From Symbiodinium kawagutii (taxonomy: Eukaryota > Sar > Dinophyceae > Suessiales > Symbiodiniaceae), in NCBI GenBank assembly GCA_009767595.1, contig VSDK01028007.1, positions 106,894 through 170,893 of the forward strand: 64,000 nt of DNA, given 5' to 3'. Below are positions 33,731-45,880 of this stretch, in pieces. The translations under genes and the position numbers were made by a program. The notes below the pieces were generated by a model. That model searched no databases. It had not been told where the DNA came from and was given only the letters and a program-made list of their open reading frames with translations. Numbering within the stretch: position 1 is the first letter of the stretch; each line of letters begins with the position of its first letter.

Positions 33731-34507
33731 ACGGTTGTATCCCATGTATGAAAGTAAATACTGTAAATATATCTATCAATATGGACACATGTACATGTAC
33801 TACTGTACTCTATGTTTACTAGATGGAAAACTCTATTCATACATATATGGCAGTACGTCAATACTCTGTACCCCAGCTATTCCCATCCCCCCCAATGACC
33901 AGTCACTAGTCCAGATGTTAAGACGTAAATTCCATAAAATTGGGACCATCCCATTTCCACTTGGTCAATGTTGGCAAATCAAGACTGAAAAACCATCAAA
34001 TAAACATCAACCAACTGCTATCAATCCATTCTTAGTTTGTCATCATCGTTCAATCGCAATTCACCACTAATTATCCACCATCATCCACCGTTACTTGGTG
34101 GCGCAACTAGAGCCCTGCTAAAACTCCAATTTTTACTCGATATATGGTAAGTCCGCCTAGCCCCAACAGGAACAAAAAACCAAGTTTGTGGATAAATGTA
34201 ATCCAATAATCCATCAACCCACATCAGCCCTGTCACCCAGATTCTGAAGCCATAGTTGGTATATATCCCCTCTAATTCTTAGTTATCATCCCCTAGTATT
34301 CACCATTAAACATCTATTATTGGTTGGTTAAACATCTATTGTTGGTTGGTTATCATCCCCTAATATTAACCCTTAAACACCTACCATTAACCATTAAACA
34401 CCTACTATTGGTTGGTTAACTGTTTGACCCAGCTCGCCATTCGAGTTTGCCATCTCCACACATCCAACGCCTCCCAGCCGCCAGTCCAGCCATCCTCCCA
34501 CCGCTAC

Positions 34508-34553
34508 CTGCCACGGTTACGAAGGCCGGAGACGCCATGGCCACAACAGCGGC
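34508..34553 (-). CDS. Micro-exon (46 bp)
   Basis: Acceptor ATCGCTAG and donor GTGGCAG|GTAGC, both canonical, around AAVVAMASPAFVTVA. A P2-variant end (GGTTAACTGTTTGACCCAGCTCGCCAT) lies about 70 bp left. Confidence 0.4.
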
Positions 34554-34562
34554 CTAGCGATG

Positions 34563-34770
34563 AGCTGGGGAATGGTTGGGCAATGAGTAGTCGTGGTGAT
34601 TAGCTCTGGGGAATGGTTGTTCAATGGCTGTTCAGTGAATTGGGGAATGGTGTTCAAATGAGGAATGGTATACTATTTCCACTACTGGCTGTTTCAATGA
34701 ACTGGGGAATTTCAATTGGTATACTATTCAATTGGTGTTTCAATGAACTGGGGAATGGTGTTTCAATGTT
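34563..34770. repeat. Degenerate tandem, CTGGGGAATGGTGTTTCAATGAA
   Basis: At least five units of GGGGAATGG(T)GTTTCAATGAACT with variable spacing, immediately right of the micro-exon at 34508-34553. Confidence 0.75.
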
Positions 34771-35211
34771 TTCATGGAACAACAATGGATACTATTTCCA
34801 CTACTGGCAGTGCATAGTAGTGATAGTAGTTACTAGTAGTTGCTAGTAGTGGTTGCAGCCAACATATCCAACTACTGTTGGCTAGCAGTGGATAGTAGTT
34901 GCTTACAACCCTTGTTTTTACTGTTCTTAGTAATGATCTTTGTTGAAAATGTTCGGGTCGAAGTTGGTAATGTCAGATCAAAACTATCCATTCTGAAGTT
35001 GATCCTAGGGTTTCTGTATGCAAGATGGTGGATTTCCATTGCTCTCTTACATTACCTGATTGTAGCAATCATTGGACAGGTCAAAAACCGCTTTCCTTGT
35101 GTTCACACCCCAAAGTCCCGAATGAAAAATAGTAGACCTGGCGACTTGGATGTTCACCTACCCGTTTCTTGGTTGATTGGTCGGCACTGTGCTTGATTGG
35201 AGCGAAGGCAT

Positions 35212-35322
35212 ATATGGTGCTTTCTGAAAATGGGGGTATCCCCAAAATGGCCGGTTTATTGCTAAAAATGATTGGTGCAGGATGATTTAGGGGTACCCCT
35301 ATGACTTGAGAAACCACCAAAT
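35212..35322. mobile_element. P1-family element
   Basis: ATATGGTGCTTTCTGAAAATGGGGGTATCCCC mirrored by GGGGTACCCCTATGACTTGAGAAACCACCAAATAT. Confidence 0.8.
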
Positions 35323-35375
35323 ATAGTAGTTGTTTGAGGTTTACGCATACCTTTGTTGGTATCTCCTACTAACCA

Positions 35376-35540
35376 TTATAAGACCCGTATTTCGCTTGTA
35401 GACACCCTCAGTTCTCTACCAGCTGAACATTCATGGAATGACAGCAACCATTGGCACCTCCATGCTGGGTGTTTCCCTACTACATCTAGGAGATCGGCCA
35501 ATACTAACCCACTGCGCCGCTGTGGAGAGTGGAAAGCTGT
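35376..35540 (-). CDS. Possible exon
   Basis: The minus strand reads RRSGLVLADLLDVVGKHPAW then RCQWLLSFHECSAGRELRVS. Good helix-like pattern; splice sites not resolved. Confidence 0.4.
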   Translation of the reverse strand, partial: TAFHSPQRRSGLVLADLLDVVGKHPAWRCQWLLSFHECSAGRELRVSTSEIRVL

Positions 35541-35840
35541 CTTTTTGTTATAGTGGACAGTGGATAGTGGATGAATCTTCAAAACCATTACTTAACCATG
35601 AGTGAACCATTCGTTGACCACTAGTTAACCCTTACTCAACCATTCGTGAACCCCTGGTTTACTTAACCATTAGTCAGTAGCTTAACACCACTATATTCAT
35701 ATATAAAACCACTTGTGAATAGCTTAACCACTAGTTTCATATATATAACTTATATAACCACTAGTTACTAGCTTAACCACTAGTTACTAGTTAACAGCTT
35801 AATCACTAGTAGTCAGTACCCTACATAGGTAGTAGCTCAC

Positions 35841-35995
35841 CTTTACATCACCCCTGCCCATTGCTCCTCCACAGTCACAGCGCCTCCCCGGATGGGCCGC
35901 GGCGCCAACGTCGCGCCGCACAGCTTCGAAAGCCCCCCGTGGCCGGCGCGACGCGAAGCTTGGGCCAACGGTTGGCCCGGTGGGACAGCGGTACC
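35841..35995 (-). CDS. GC-rich exon, two competing frames
   Basis: A very GC-rich minus-strand island with a canonical donor AAAG|GTGAGC at its left edge. One frame gives PTGPTVGPSFASRRPRGAFE; the other gives PPGQPLAQASRRAGHGGLSK then LCGATLAPRPIRGGAVTVEE. The second is more protein-like, the first runs into the best donor. It is the most GC-rich segment of the window. Confidence 0.5.
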
Positions 35996-36009
35996 CCATG
36001 GAACCACGC

Positions 36010-37255
36010 AACGAATGGCGTTGCCTAATGGTTAACTAAGGAATATGAAGGGTTACAATGGTTGACAATACATTGGTTTAAGGTGAAGGGATGGTTTATT
36101 TGAAATACACCTAGTGATGAACAAGTAAAGGTGAACAAATGATTACTGGTTTATAATGGTTAATGATTTAAGCATGATGAACTAAGGGTTCAGAATATCA
36201 AACAAATAAAAACACATGTATATTTGTTAAGATCAAATTTCACTGTGGTTGACTCATGGTTGGTGTGTAATGTTTTCTTTTCACAGATGGAACATGCGAT
36301 CCACAACACCGATGCTTACTAATGTTTAACAATGGTTACCCAGGGGTTATCAATGTTTCATTCTCTCAATCAATGGTTAAAGATGGCAGTGACCCACAGC
36401 TCAACACCAAATCAACTGCGAAGCTAATCGTCCCTCTGGACATGGACAATCAGAGGGTTTGTACGTGTGCGTGTGTTGATATCAACCAATAGGATCCAAG
36501 TGTGTCTTAACACAAATGGATTCTTAACAACCAGTATGATTAATATGTTAATATGTTGATAATATCAACAGCAACCAGAAAAGAATGGGGTTCGATACTA
36601 GGTAAATATGATGATGAAGAATTGGCTACTATCAAAACAATACACCAAATGACTCTGGACCGTTCATCGCGAAGGAAACGGATAGATTAGATAAACTCCA
36701 ACAGAATGGGAGACCAAAAGTGTTTCAGCCGTGAAATCACAAGCTTGTTGATGGTCACTACCATCAGCCGAAAATGAATCGAACTATGGTGATTCATGAA
36801 CCAATTTGTTCCATCTGTAACCATCATCAACCGCTATTACAATCTATTGCTAGAACTAGTAATGATCAACCACCATTATCAACCATTATAATTATTATCA
36901 CCATTATCAACACATCTAGTGATTCATGAACTGCCAGTTATTCACTCGTTCAGGATCACCAAGCCTGTAATGGCAATGCCAGTGACCAACCTCATCTGCA
37001 GCCATGGCCAGGGATTTCCCATCCTTTCAACCATCCTATATTAGAATCACCAACCATTATGATACAACCGCCACCAAAACTTGCATATCATTGCATATCC
37101 ATTAAAAACATTTCAGGTAACCACTATGCAACCAGCAAAAGCACCATCAACCACTACATAATCACCAGTGACCATCACATAACCCGTGACCATCAAATGT
37201 GACAATGTTATAACCACTTGTAACCATCACCACACCACAACCAACACCATCACAC
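36010..37255. other. Intron-like stretch with polarity switch
   Basis: 36020-36200 is TGGTTAATG/AATGGTTGAC-rich. 36780-37255 becomes ACCATTATCAACC and ACCATCAC-rich. No exon recognised in between. Confidence 0.55.
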
Positions 37256-37261
37256 AACCAC

Positions 37262-37352
37262 TACTGGTTGGTGGTTGAACCACCCCTATGAAAAATATTA
37301 GTCCACCAACCATTTGTTAATAATTACTAGGGAAAATACAACCATCAATCAG
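37262..37352. mobile_element. P3-family element
   Basis: CTACTGGTTGGTGGTTGAACCACCCCTATGAAAAATATTAGTC then CAACCATTTGTTAATAATTACTAGGGAAAATA. A second right half (TTGTTAACAATTACTAGGGAGAATA) occurs at 37406-37430. Confidence 0.7.
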
Positions 37353-37563
37353 TTATTGGCTAGTACCTTACTAAACCCACTATAAACCCACTATATTGCT
37401 ATGGTTTGTTAACAATTACTAGGGAGAATAAAAAATGATTGAACCCACCAGCCAGTAGTTGACTTTAACCATTATCGTTTCCTGTCAATCCTTATTATTA
37501 ACCATTATTGATGGTTACAACCCCTAACAAACCGTTATAAAACCACTAGCCAGACTAGGATGA

Positions 37564-37681
37564 CCCTCTCCAGGGTCGTCGGTCCACCAGGTCATCTCGC
37601 AGATTCTTTGGCACCTCTCCTCCATCCACCTCTGGCCTGGAGCGACGCAAGAACCCAGGGGTTCCCCCGACCGGGCCCACC
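37564..37681 (-). CDS. Exon, Trp/Cys-rich unknown protein
   Basis: Acceptor GCCACCAG and donor GGAGAGG|GTCAT bracket a frame reading GWARSGEPLGSCVAPGQRWM then EERCQRICEMTWWTDDPGE. High Trp and Cys content; no family recognised. Confidence 0.5.
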
Positions 37682-37802
37682 CTGGTGGCAGCCACCAATG
37701 GAGGTCAGTCAAACCATGGAGTTGGTGGCTATAACCATGGTTAATTAGTGGTTAATTAGTGGTTAATCAGTGGTTATAAGTTTTAGAGGCTAGTAACGAG
37801 CA

Positions 37803-37905
37803 TTACTGGTTGGTGGTTTGTTGCCCCATCCCCCAAAAAAGCTTGTTAATCAACCAAACATGCCAAATAGTGGAGTTATAAGACATGTTTCAAACCACCC
37901 ACCAA
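37803..37905. mobile_element. P3-family element
   Basis: TACTGGTTGGTGGTTTGTTGCCCCATCCC to ACATGTTTCAAACCACCCACCAACGAG; inverted ends complementary over about 15 bp. Confidence 0.75.
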
Positions 37906-38121
37906 CGAGATGATGACTCAATGGTGGAACTGGTGCTTAATTAACCATTGAACCAGCATGCTGGGGCAACATGGAGATGTCTGGGATTTCCCCTAAACAA
38001 CTCGAGATTGAACCAATCTTTCCAGCAGAAGAATGTGAATGAACCAACCCAACAAGACTCCTGGATTGACTTTGTTTGTACTTTCTATTGGACAATTTCA
38101 AAAAACTGGTTGGGGTTCCCG

Positions 38122-38212
38122 TCACTGGTTGGTGATGAGTTGCCATCCCAAAATATGCGCAAGTCAATTAGATGACCAACTGATTGGATAGCAACTCATC
38201 ACCAACCAGTGA
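38122..38212. mobile_element. P3-related palindrome with 22-bp perfect terminal inverted repeats
   Basis: TCACTGGTTGGTGATGAGTTGC and its exact complement GCAACTCATCACCAACCAGTGA bound a 91-bp element. The interior (ATCCCAAAATATGCGCAAGTCAATTAG) resembles P3 cores. Confidence 0.9.
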
Positions 38213-38254
38213 TTTAATCATCACTAATATGATCCATCTAATTTTCTTATATCC

Positions 38255-38420
38255 CACAGGTTCGGTTTTAACGCAAGGCCACATGTTTGGAAGCACCCGG
38301 CAGCTGTAGGATTACAGGTCTTCAATGGTCCCCAGCTGGCCAGGAGAACCCTAGCGTAACGTAGCGGATCAAGGAACTGGGCTTGGAGATGAACCAGCTT
38401 GGGATGTAGAATCAATAGGA
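38255..38420 (-). CDS. Exon, unknown protein
   Basis: The minus strand reads PKLVHLQAQFLDPLRYARVL then LASWGPLKTCNPTAAGCFQT. Good amphipathic composition; borders uncertain. Confidence 0.4.
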
Positions 38421-38949
38421 TTGGGCGAGCAAATGAGCATAATCCTTGATCATCATGGGCTGGGTGACCAGTATCAACCAAGCATAATCCTTGATCATCA
38501 TGGCTGGCTGATCAGTATCTCAATCATGCTTGTTGATAGGTTTGTTATTATATCCCATGAACAATCCATCCTTGATTGATGATGTGGTTGTTGATGAGCA
38601 TTTGAGGGTGCCGGTCCAAGCCGAATAGTGCAAAGGACCCAGGGCCCACAACTGCCCATGTATGGCATATCATCAATACTTCAAACATCAGAATTGGTCG
38701 CTAAATTTGTCAATGGTGGTCCTAACAAAACAAACTAATCTGATGACAATTATCAACAACTTTTATCAAGCATTGCTAGATCAGTATTAGCCATACATTC
38801 AACCATTCATCAACCATCTATCAACCATTCATCAACCATTCATCTGGTAAACTAACATAGCTGGCTGGAAAATCACCAGATTCTATGGTCGAGAAACCCT
38901 TCATCAACCATTCATCCACCATCAACCACTGGCTCCGCAACTCCACAGG

Positions 38950-39100
38950 ACTCCACAGCACCCCTAGCAGTACCCCGTCCTTCCCATCCGCCCCCGCGAT
39001 CCCCCGCTGCTCGCGTTCGCCTCATGTTCACCGCGCGGCCCGGGGACATGCGCCGCCGGAAGCCGCGGTAGTACAACTTCTCAGGTGCCTGGCGGGCCAT
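38950..39100 (-). CDS. Exon, Arg-rich unknown protein
   Basis: The minus strand reads ARQAPEKLYYRGFRRRMSPG then RAVNMRRTRAAGDRGGGWEG. Flanked left by CCATTCATCAACCATC and right by GGATGGTGAAGATGATGGG, a textbook case of the mirrored flanks. Basic character suggests a nucleic-acid-facing or disordered segment. Confidence 0.5.
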
Positions 39101-39347
39101 GGTGACGGTTGGGTCAGCAAGGAAGGATAGGATATCCCTGGTGAAGGATGGTGAAGATGATGGGTAAGTAAGGGTTATAATGACTAACTAATGGGTTGAT
39201 GGATGGTTAAGTAGGGGTAATCATATGTAATAATGACTGACTGATGGGTTAATGATGGTTGAATTCATGGTTAATCATGGCTGAAGGGTTCATAATGACA
39301 AACTAGTGGTGAAGGTTGGTTGAGTAAGCGTTATTCAATCCATGGCT

Positions 39348-39418
39348 TTGTCAAAATCCTCACGCACTTCAGTGGGGCTGTAGGCAAACGACCGCGGCAT
39401 CGGTGCGCCACGGTACCA
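39348..39418 (-). CDS. Micro-exon, unknown protein
   Basis: The minus strand reads YRGAPMPRSFAYSPTEVRED then FDKAMD. Well-formed peptide ending in a helix; upstream border not resolved. Confidence 0.45.
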
Positions 39419-39451
39419 TTCAATATTCATGGTTGATCAATGGTTAATGGT

Positions 39452-39562
39452 CTGGTTGGTGGTTGATGCACCCCTATGAAAAATTTGCGCCAGTCAACCA
39501 AGCATTTGTTAACAATTACAAGTGGGAAAATCATCAAAATGGCAACCAAACCACCAACGAAT
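39452..39562. mobile_element. P3-family element
   Basis: TCTGGTTGGTGGTTGATGCACCCCTATGAAAAATT to AACCAAACCACCAACGAATAG. Confidence 0.75.
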
Positions 39563-39807
39563 AGTTGATTTGAACCATTATTGTTTGTTCTGAATCATGA
39601 ATCCTAATCATCAACCATTATTAATACTATCACCCCTATAAGGCCCTGTTAAACACATTGGTTTGAAACCACCAACCAAATCCATTCACCAATGTTCAGC
39701 TCGCCGCAACCATAGGAATGGCTGAGTTGCTTCGGCCGCGGCCTGCTGGAGGCGATTGTTGAAAAAGTGATTCTCGTGGTTCATCCAAGTAAAAACATGG
39801 TCGGATA

Positions 39808-39911
39808 TGGTGGTTTCTCCAAATGGGGGACCCGAAAAATGGTTGGTTTATGACTATAAATGTTTTATAATGGATGATTTAGGGGTACCCCTATTTTGAG
39901 AAACACCCAAA
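39808..39911. mobile_element. P1-family element
   Basis: TGGTGGTTTCTCCAAATGGGGGACCC mirrored by GGGGTACCCCTATTTTGAGAAACACCCAA. Confidence 0.85.
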
Positions 39912-40008
39912 TGGGGGATCTCCAAAATGGTTTCTTTGATACTTTGACACTATTAATGACTAACAATGGATGATTTGGCGTTATTCACATTTTAAGAAAC
40001 AACCATTT
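39911..40008. mobile_element. Second, degraded P1 element in tandem
   Basis: ATGGGGGATCTCCAAAATGG to GGCGTTATTCACATTTTAAGAAACAACCATTT. It shares the GACTAACAATGGATGATTTGG interior and abuts the previous copy. Confidence 0.65.
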
Positions 40009-40079
40009 AAGTGCCTAACCAGCTATTCTATTGACGAATTACAGTAAAGATTATGATTTTCAGCATTACCCAACCTACA

Positions 40080-40235
40080 GTGACTAGCACCAACATGTCC
40101 AAGGATGGTGCCTTGTAGCCATGACCCCACAGGAAGTTGTCCAATGCTGGGTTCGGGATCATCCGAGGTACCACCCACAAGGCACCAAGGACGCACCCAG
40201 CCATGGCTGGTTCGGCACCTTCACCTCCGGGGGGA
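40080..40235 (-). CDS. Exon, unknown protein
   Basis: The minus strand reads GAEPAMAGCVLGALWVVPRM then IPNPALDNFLWGHGYKAPSL. GC-rich; the first half is hydrophobic enough for a membrane or signal segment (inference). GGTTGGTTGAGG tandem repeats follow on the right. Confidence 0.45.
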
Positions 40236-40307
40236 CCCAAGGTTTGAAGGTGCCCATGTCATTCAGCACTGCCTGGCTGGGGCTGGAAAGGGCCCAGTTG
40301 GTTGATC

Positions 40308-40382
40308 AAGGTTGGTTAAGATTAGTTGAGGCTAAGGTTGGTTGGGGTTGGTTGAGGTTGGTTGAGGTTGGTTGAGGTTGAT
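40308..40382. repeat. GGTTGGTTGA minisatellite
   Basis: About six 10-12 bp units of GGTTGGTTGAG. Confidence 0.85.
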
Positions 40383-40399
40383 GGAATGTTTGGCTTTCT

Positions 40400-42050
40400 T
40401 GTTCACTGGTCGAGGTTGCTCACTGGCTTGCCTTGCTTGGTCGGTGAATGCATGCTTTGGGGAGAGAGGGATTACCGACCCATGGGCCGGCATCAATCAT
40501 CCATGTTTAGCGGCAGACCAACATTGATATTGCCAGAGACTCTTCAATTCTTCGGATGTCTCTTAGTATACTTCAATGGCAGGAATATCATCTACAGCTG
40601 AGTAGGATACAGGCCAACAAGTCACAAAAAGGCTAGCACTAAATGATTACCGAAAGGGGTGTCCGAAGCATAAAAATTAACCAGCCTCAGCCATCGATAA
40701 ATCACCCTCAACCATATATTCAACATTATCAAACGGTATCGATGCAATCATTGGGAATCATTCTCAATCACTGTTCATCAATCGATATCAACAACCAAGA
40801 TGAGACCGCAAAAATATCAGTACACCAGTTCGGTGCCACCCTTCCCAAGACTTGGAAGAGAACCTATGGCGGTCGTGGCTCATTCCATGAATCTCCATCT
40901 GAGCAACCTATAAACCGTTGACCGCTGCCATAGGGAGCCCACCTTTGTCATCCTGTGGATCCACCATTATGAAACACAAATGAACAATGGTTAATTAATA
41001 ACCACTACGAATAACCATCATCATTGATCATGTTGACCATTGTAGTAACCATTCACAATGATTCCATGATCGGTGGTTATGTATGGTAATATATGCCTAT
41101 GAATCCTGCGAATTCATAGAGTTTTACATTTTACAATGCGCCATTCTGACCACGATTGACCAAATCAGCACTGGTCGCAAGATATGTGGCTCCGGATGAA
41201 TGTTGGGCATGAGTAAAAGCAAACACTTCAGTGGATGGAAACTCTCTGGTGACAACGGAAAATCACATTTTTTTAGGGAAGTCCTAGGAATTCAACTATC
41301 AATGGTCGATTTTCAATTGACAGGTTCGTTTACCAAAGGGTATACCAAATGTTCTCCAGCGATTTTGGATCAGCAAACACTGATGTTATCAGTTTCATCC
41401 TACATGTGTCCAGAGGAAACACATCGAGCAAAAGGCTTGAACCAGGTGGTTGCATGGATATCTAATTAAGATTCGAACGCTAGCCCTGCAATCACTCTTA
41501 AGCGAATCCGCATAGAGTATGATCCGTGCCCGGGTCCAGTAGGTCAAATCCCCAGCCCTAATGTTGACATTCCAAGAGCCGTCAAATCATGGTGGATATG
41601 TTCGCCTGCCATCGTCTTCAAAAAGGTAGTGAGAGATGTAGTGAGTGCTGGTTGCATGTCATTTTTGTTGCCAAATGATATCGTCCTCAACCACTTGTTT
41701 CCGCATTTACAAAATCCTTGTGTGTATGCCTCCTATGAGAATTCTGTCTTCAACTCAATGGGTGAAAAATCAATCTAAAAAAGTCAATTCCCACTGGGCA
41801 AGGGTTTTGCCCATCATAAACAACATCCACTCTTATCACCCTTTGTGAATGGAACCATTCCTGGCCATCGTGAACCCTGAACCACGGTGAACCACCTACA
41901 TGAACTGCTACCAGTTGGTTAGTGACAATCGTTCACCATCGCGGACCATCGTTAACCATCATCTATCGTGGTTCATCATCCTGAAAAGTCTTTAACCACC
42001 CTTGTCCATCCTTAATGATCTTTGACCTCCCCTTTGAGAGTTCTTAACCA
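40400..42050. other. Mostly non-coding stretch
   Basis: Mixed AT-rich sequence. A minus-strand fragment TTFLKTMAGEHIHHDLTALG near 41540-41620 is a weak exon candidate. A plus-strand fragment near 40830-40915 (TWKRTYGGRGSFHESP) is of doubtful orientation. From 41880 CCATCATCAACC units build up toward the next exon. Confidence 0.4.
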
Positions 42051-42176
42051 TCTTCAACCATCACTAACTATCAGTGCCAATCATCAACCACCACTACCCA
42101 TCATCAACCATCATCAACCATCACTACCCATCACCAACCATCACTAACCATCATCAACCTACACCGTTTTACCATC

Positions 42177-42256
42177 CTTCGCCACCGTCCCAGCCATCGT
42201 TGAATGTTCCTGGCGTCGCCTCAACTGTCGCGATGACCTCCCGAAGGTTCGGCCAC
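42177..42256 (-). CDS. Exon with possible GA donor
   Basis: Acceptor CTCGCAG, 80 bp, donor GCGAAG|GATGG (GA type). It encodes WPNLREVIATVEATPGTFND then GWDGGE. To its left lies one of the purest CCATCATCAACCATCAC tracts of the window (42060-42160). Confidence 0.5.
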
Positions 42257-42733
42257 CTGCGAGCGAATGCAACACTACCCCAGAAACAGGTGGGTAAGGC
42301 GATGTGCATATGCGGACGCAAGAAATATATGTCCAAAAACAGATTTATATTGTCTATGTGTAAAAAAAACGATTTATAGTTTCTATTTCTTTAAAATAAT
42401 ACCTCGTCAATTGACGTCCTCATATGTAACTTGTATACTGTCAATTTGAAAAAGTAACAAGTCATAGTAGTTTTATCATGTCTAATGCTTAGTTTAAATG
42501 GTAAAAGAAACATACCTTCAATCTTGAGAAATTCTTACTGTCATGTGTTTTCCCGTTTTGACTTTCCTGCATTTCGACATCTTCCAAAAGTGCTCCGAGC
42601 TCTTGAAGTTTTGACTTGCAAATGTGCTTCACTTTAAAAACACTGATGTCCAATTCTTCTCACTATCGCTGGTTGGTTTGTGGCTATCAATGGTTGGTTC
42701 ATTCATGGCCAACAATGCTTCTGAACAAAGGGA

Positions 42734-42838
42734 TAGGGACCCTACAATAGGGGACATACTACCTAGAATGGTTGGTTTGTTGCTATAAATGATTAATCTT
42801 GGATGATTTGCGGGCACCCCAATTTTAAGAAACAACCA
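42734..42838. mobile_element. P1-family element (diverged left end)
   Basis: Right end GGATGATTTGCGGGCACCCCAATTTTAAGAAACAACCA is clear. Interior GAATGGTTGGTTTGTTGCTATAAATGATTAAT matches other P1 cores. Confidence 0.6.
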
Positions 42839-43332
42839 CTACTTGCTACAGCATTCTATAGGTCGGACGTGTAACTTCCAAGTGTCCTTCGATCAATCAT
42901 TATCAACCATGATTAATGATGATTAAGCATTGTCAAATGGTTCTTAAGCACAATTGCAAATCATTGCTTAGCATCATTTATCATTAACCAACCATCAGAA
43001 TAACCATTTTCATTAAGCATAATCAATCACTATTAGCCATTCTTGAGCATGATTGACCAGTAATTAGTGACCATCAAATCAAACATGATCAACCATTCTT
43101 GGCCATGATTTTGGAATTGTTTGAGCATTGTTCACCCCTATTAACCATTCGAGTGACCATGATCACCATCACTAATCATCAAATAACCATCAAATTATTC
43201 ATTGCCAATCATATATCATTCTTCTTAACAGCTACTCTCTGGCAAATCAACCTTGTTGCGTGGAAAATCCAATTAGCCGCAGTTTAAGCACTTGAGCCAT
43301 CGTTTAGCGTGTTATCCCCTACAATCAACCAC

Positions 43333-43450
43333 TATGGCTGTGGGTCAAAACCCTGTACCCCTGGTTTCCCCTTCATTAACCTTTGTTTCCCCTGATTATG
43401 CTTGGTAAATCCCACATTAGTTGGTTGATTGATATTGACCCATAGCCATA
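43333..43450. mobile_element. P2-family element (near-consensus)
   Basis: TATGGCTGTGGGTCAAAACCCTGTACCCCTGG to TTGGTTGATTGATATTGACCCATAGCCATA. Confidence 0.85.
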
Positions 43451-43499
43451 TACTTGGTATATATCCGCTATAATTGTTATCATCCCCAAACATTAACCA

Positions 43500-43835
43500 T
43501 TAAGTAGCTACTACCATTGGCTGGTTAATATTGACCCATAGCCATATATGTAAAAATATATATGTATATATCTTGACTATAACCACTAGTGTTGCTTAGC
43601 ATCCCCAGAAAAAAAAAAAAAAAAACATCAAAAGCCCATTAAAAATACGATAAAAACGATAAAAAAACACTATGAATCCCTATGACTATCATTGGTTACC
43701 CATATGTAGCTGGTATATCCCCATTAGTTGATTAATGTTGACCCATAGCCATATAGTTGGTATATATTGATTGGTTAACCATAGCTGGTATATACTAACC
43801 ATTAACTAGCTATCATCATTGGCTGGTTAATATAG
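43500..43835. mobile_element. Cluster of solitary P2 right ends
   Basis: GGCTGGTTAATATTGACCCATAGCCATATA at 43519, ATTAGTTGATTAATGTTGACCCATAGCCATATAG at 43724, and GGCTGGTTAATATAGACCTATAG at 43810. A 17-bp A run lies at 43609. Confidence 0.6.
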
Positions 43836-43841
43836 ACCTAT

Positions 43842-43935
43842 AGCGCTGGTCGTGCTGGCGCCTCTTGTCTCCCTTGTGCATGTCTGAGAACCTGCGGCGG
43901 GGTAACGCTTCGTGGTTCAACGAGCCGGGCCCAAG
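43842..43935 (-). CDS. Exon, basic unknown protein
   Basis: The minus strand reads DPSPLGPGSLNHEALPRRRF then SDMHKGDKRRQHDQR; an alternative frame is also open (ARLVEPRSVTPPQ). A P2 end borders its donor side; TGGTTGATGATTGATGG repeats lie to the right. Confidence 0.45.
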
Positions 43936-43939
43936 GGTG

Positions 43940-45880
43940 AGGGGTCTGTGTAGGTAATGATACGTGACTAATGGTTGGTAAGTAGTGGTCAATGATTGAT
44001 GGTTGGTAAGTGATGGTTGATGATTGATGGCTGATACCTAGTTGTTGATGATTGATGGTTGATACGTAATGGTTGGTGATTGATGGCTGATACGTAATGG
44101 CTATGAAAAAATTGTTAAGGGTCAATTATTGATGGTTGATGGTTGATACTTGGTTGATTAATGATTAGGTGCCTTACGAACCGATTATGAATCATTCGTG
44201 GTCACCTAAGGGAGAAACCATTAATGATTAGCTCATAGGCTCCTGAAGAAACCATTAATGATCAGGCAATTAGGTCATCATGAATGGTCAAGTATTGATT
44301 TTTAATGCTTGACAATGATGTTGCTTTAAGTAATGTTTAGGTAATGATTGAGGAGAATCTCCCTTTGGTTCATGACTACGACTAAGGGTATCTCAAGTAA
44401 TGTTTAAGCAATCATCAATAAACCACCCCCAGTTTACCATAGATGATAATTTATCCAAAATATCAGTGGTTTATTGAAATGGATTAAACATTCATACTGG
44501 TTGATAAATGCTTAACTCAGGGTCAACAAGGTCATTGGTAGCAATTGATGCTAAAAACTGATGTTATTCGATACTTATCTAATGGGTGCATGTTATGCAG
44601 TTGATGGTTAATCAATGCGTAACTAATGGTAAACTGAAAATTAATCAATTGTTCAATGACGAACAAACGAATGATGGTTGAACCGACTGATTAATGTGGT
44701 TAACTAGTTATCAATCAATTGTGGTTCACGAATGGCAAAAGAATGAGTAACTTGACTAAACTACCATAACCATGAGTTACTAAACTACCACCATTGGTTG
44801 TTTGGGCCACTTTTGGTAGCTCCTGGCCTCGCTTCCACTGGCCATGAGGATACCCGGCTGGCTCAAGAAGCTCCCTCATAACCATTAGGCAGCCGTGAAA
44901 ATGTTGCTGCCCATCATTGGATCAGCAGTCAATCATTGAACGCGCTTGGGTTGTGACCTTGTACCGGAACTGGATACAGATTTGTTCCGTTGGCCGGTTT
45001 ATGGCTGAATAAGAAGCTGAGAACACTACGGTTGATATGATTGTCACTGTTCGAGTTGAGGATTTCCCAACCATTGGATTTTCCTTACTAGTTGATGGTA
45101 AATGTGCTAAATACATGGAATTCAATCATTGCTGTTGGGTGCAAGTGCCAGTTCATGGTTGCCGCAGCAATCCCCAATGTGGACCCGCAATTGCAAAACA
45201 CCCTATAATAAGCAATGATGGTTCGCCACAACTCACCAGTAATAACCTCCCATAAACAACATTATCCATTATTTTTGCGCATTTCAAAATATTAGTCATC
45301 ATTCCGTGGATACGGTTCCATCAACACAGAGATGAATATGTTGTACCGTATATAGTAAATATATATATATATATATATATATACATATCACAGGTATGAT
45401 TAATCATGATTAGCCACTGCAACCAGCATTAACCAACCATTGCAATCCGTCAAATCCCCAGGTCTGCTCGTCATTATAAACCATTAAGCACTGTTAAGCA
45501 TCAGTGTCATCAAGCATGGATTAAGTATTATGTGCAATACGAATTCTGATTCCCGTCAAGCATCATCAATCATCATTGCCTAGTATTTACCATTCAGTCA
45601 CATGATTCACCCTTGTTAATCGTGAATATTGTCCTTGTTCATCATTGTCACCTACTGGCCATCATGATCAACCATTATAACGCAGATTACTAACCATCAG
45701 CCGTTAATTCACGATGTATTCAGCATTGATTAAACCATTGACTATTAACCATTAGCCAACCATACGTAGTCATTTTCTATTACAAACCATCATCAACCAC
45801 ACTCCTGACATGTATCAACCGATTATGCAAGCATTTTTACTGGCTGGCTATCCGTCATGATTAAGTACTACTAATCTTCA
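43940..45880. other. Long repeat-rich non-coding stretch
   Basis: 43960-44340 TGGTTGATGATTGATGG units. A weak GC-rich island at 44810-44890. Pure (TA)n at 45359-45385. 45400-45830 rich in ACCATTAACC/CATCAACC. No exon supported. Confidence 0.55.
45359..45385. repeat. (TA)n microsatellite
   Basis: About 13 TA units. Confidence 0.95.

Noticed and set aside
43609-43625. Poly-A run as a possible retroposition tail
   Set aside because: No coding sequence or target-site repeats next to it; it lies among P2 fragments.
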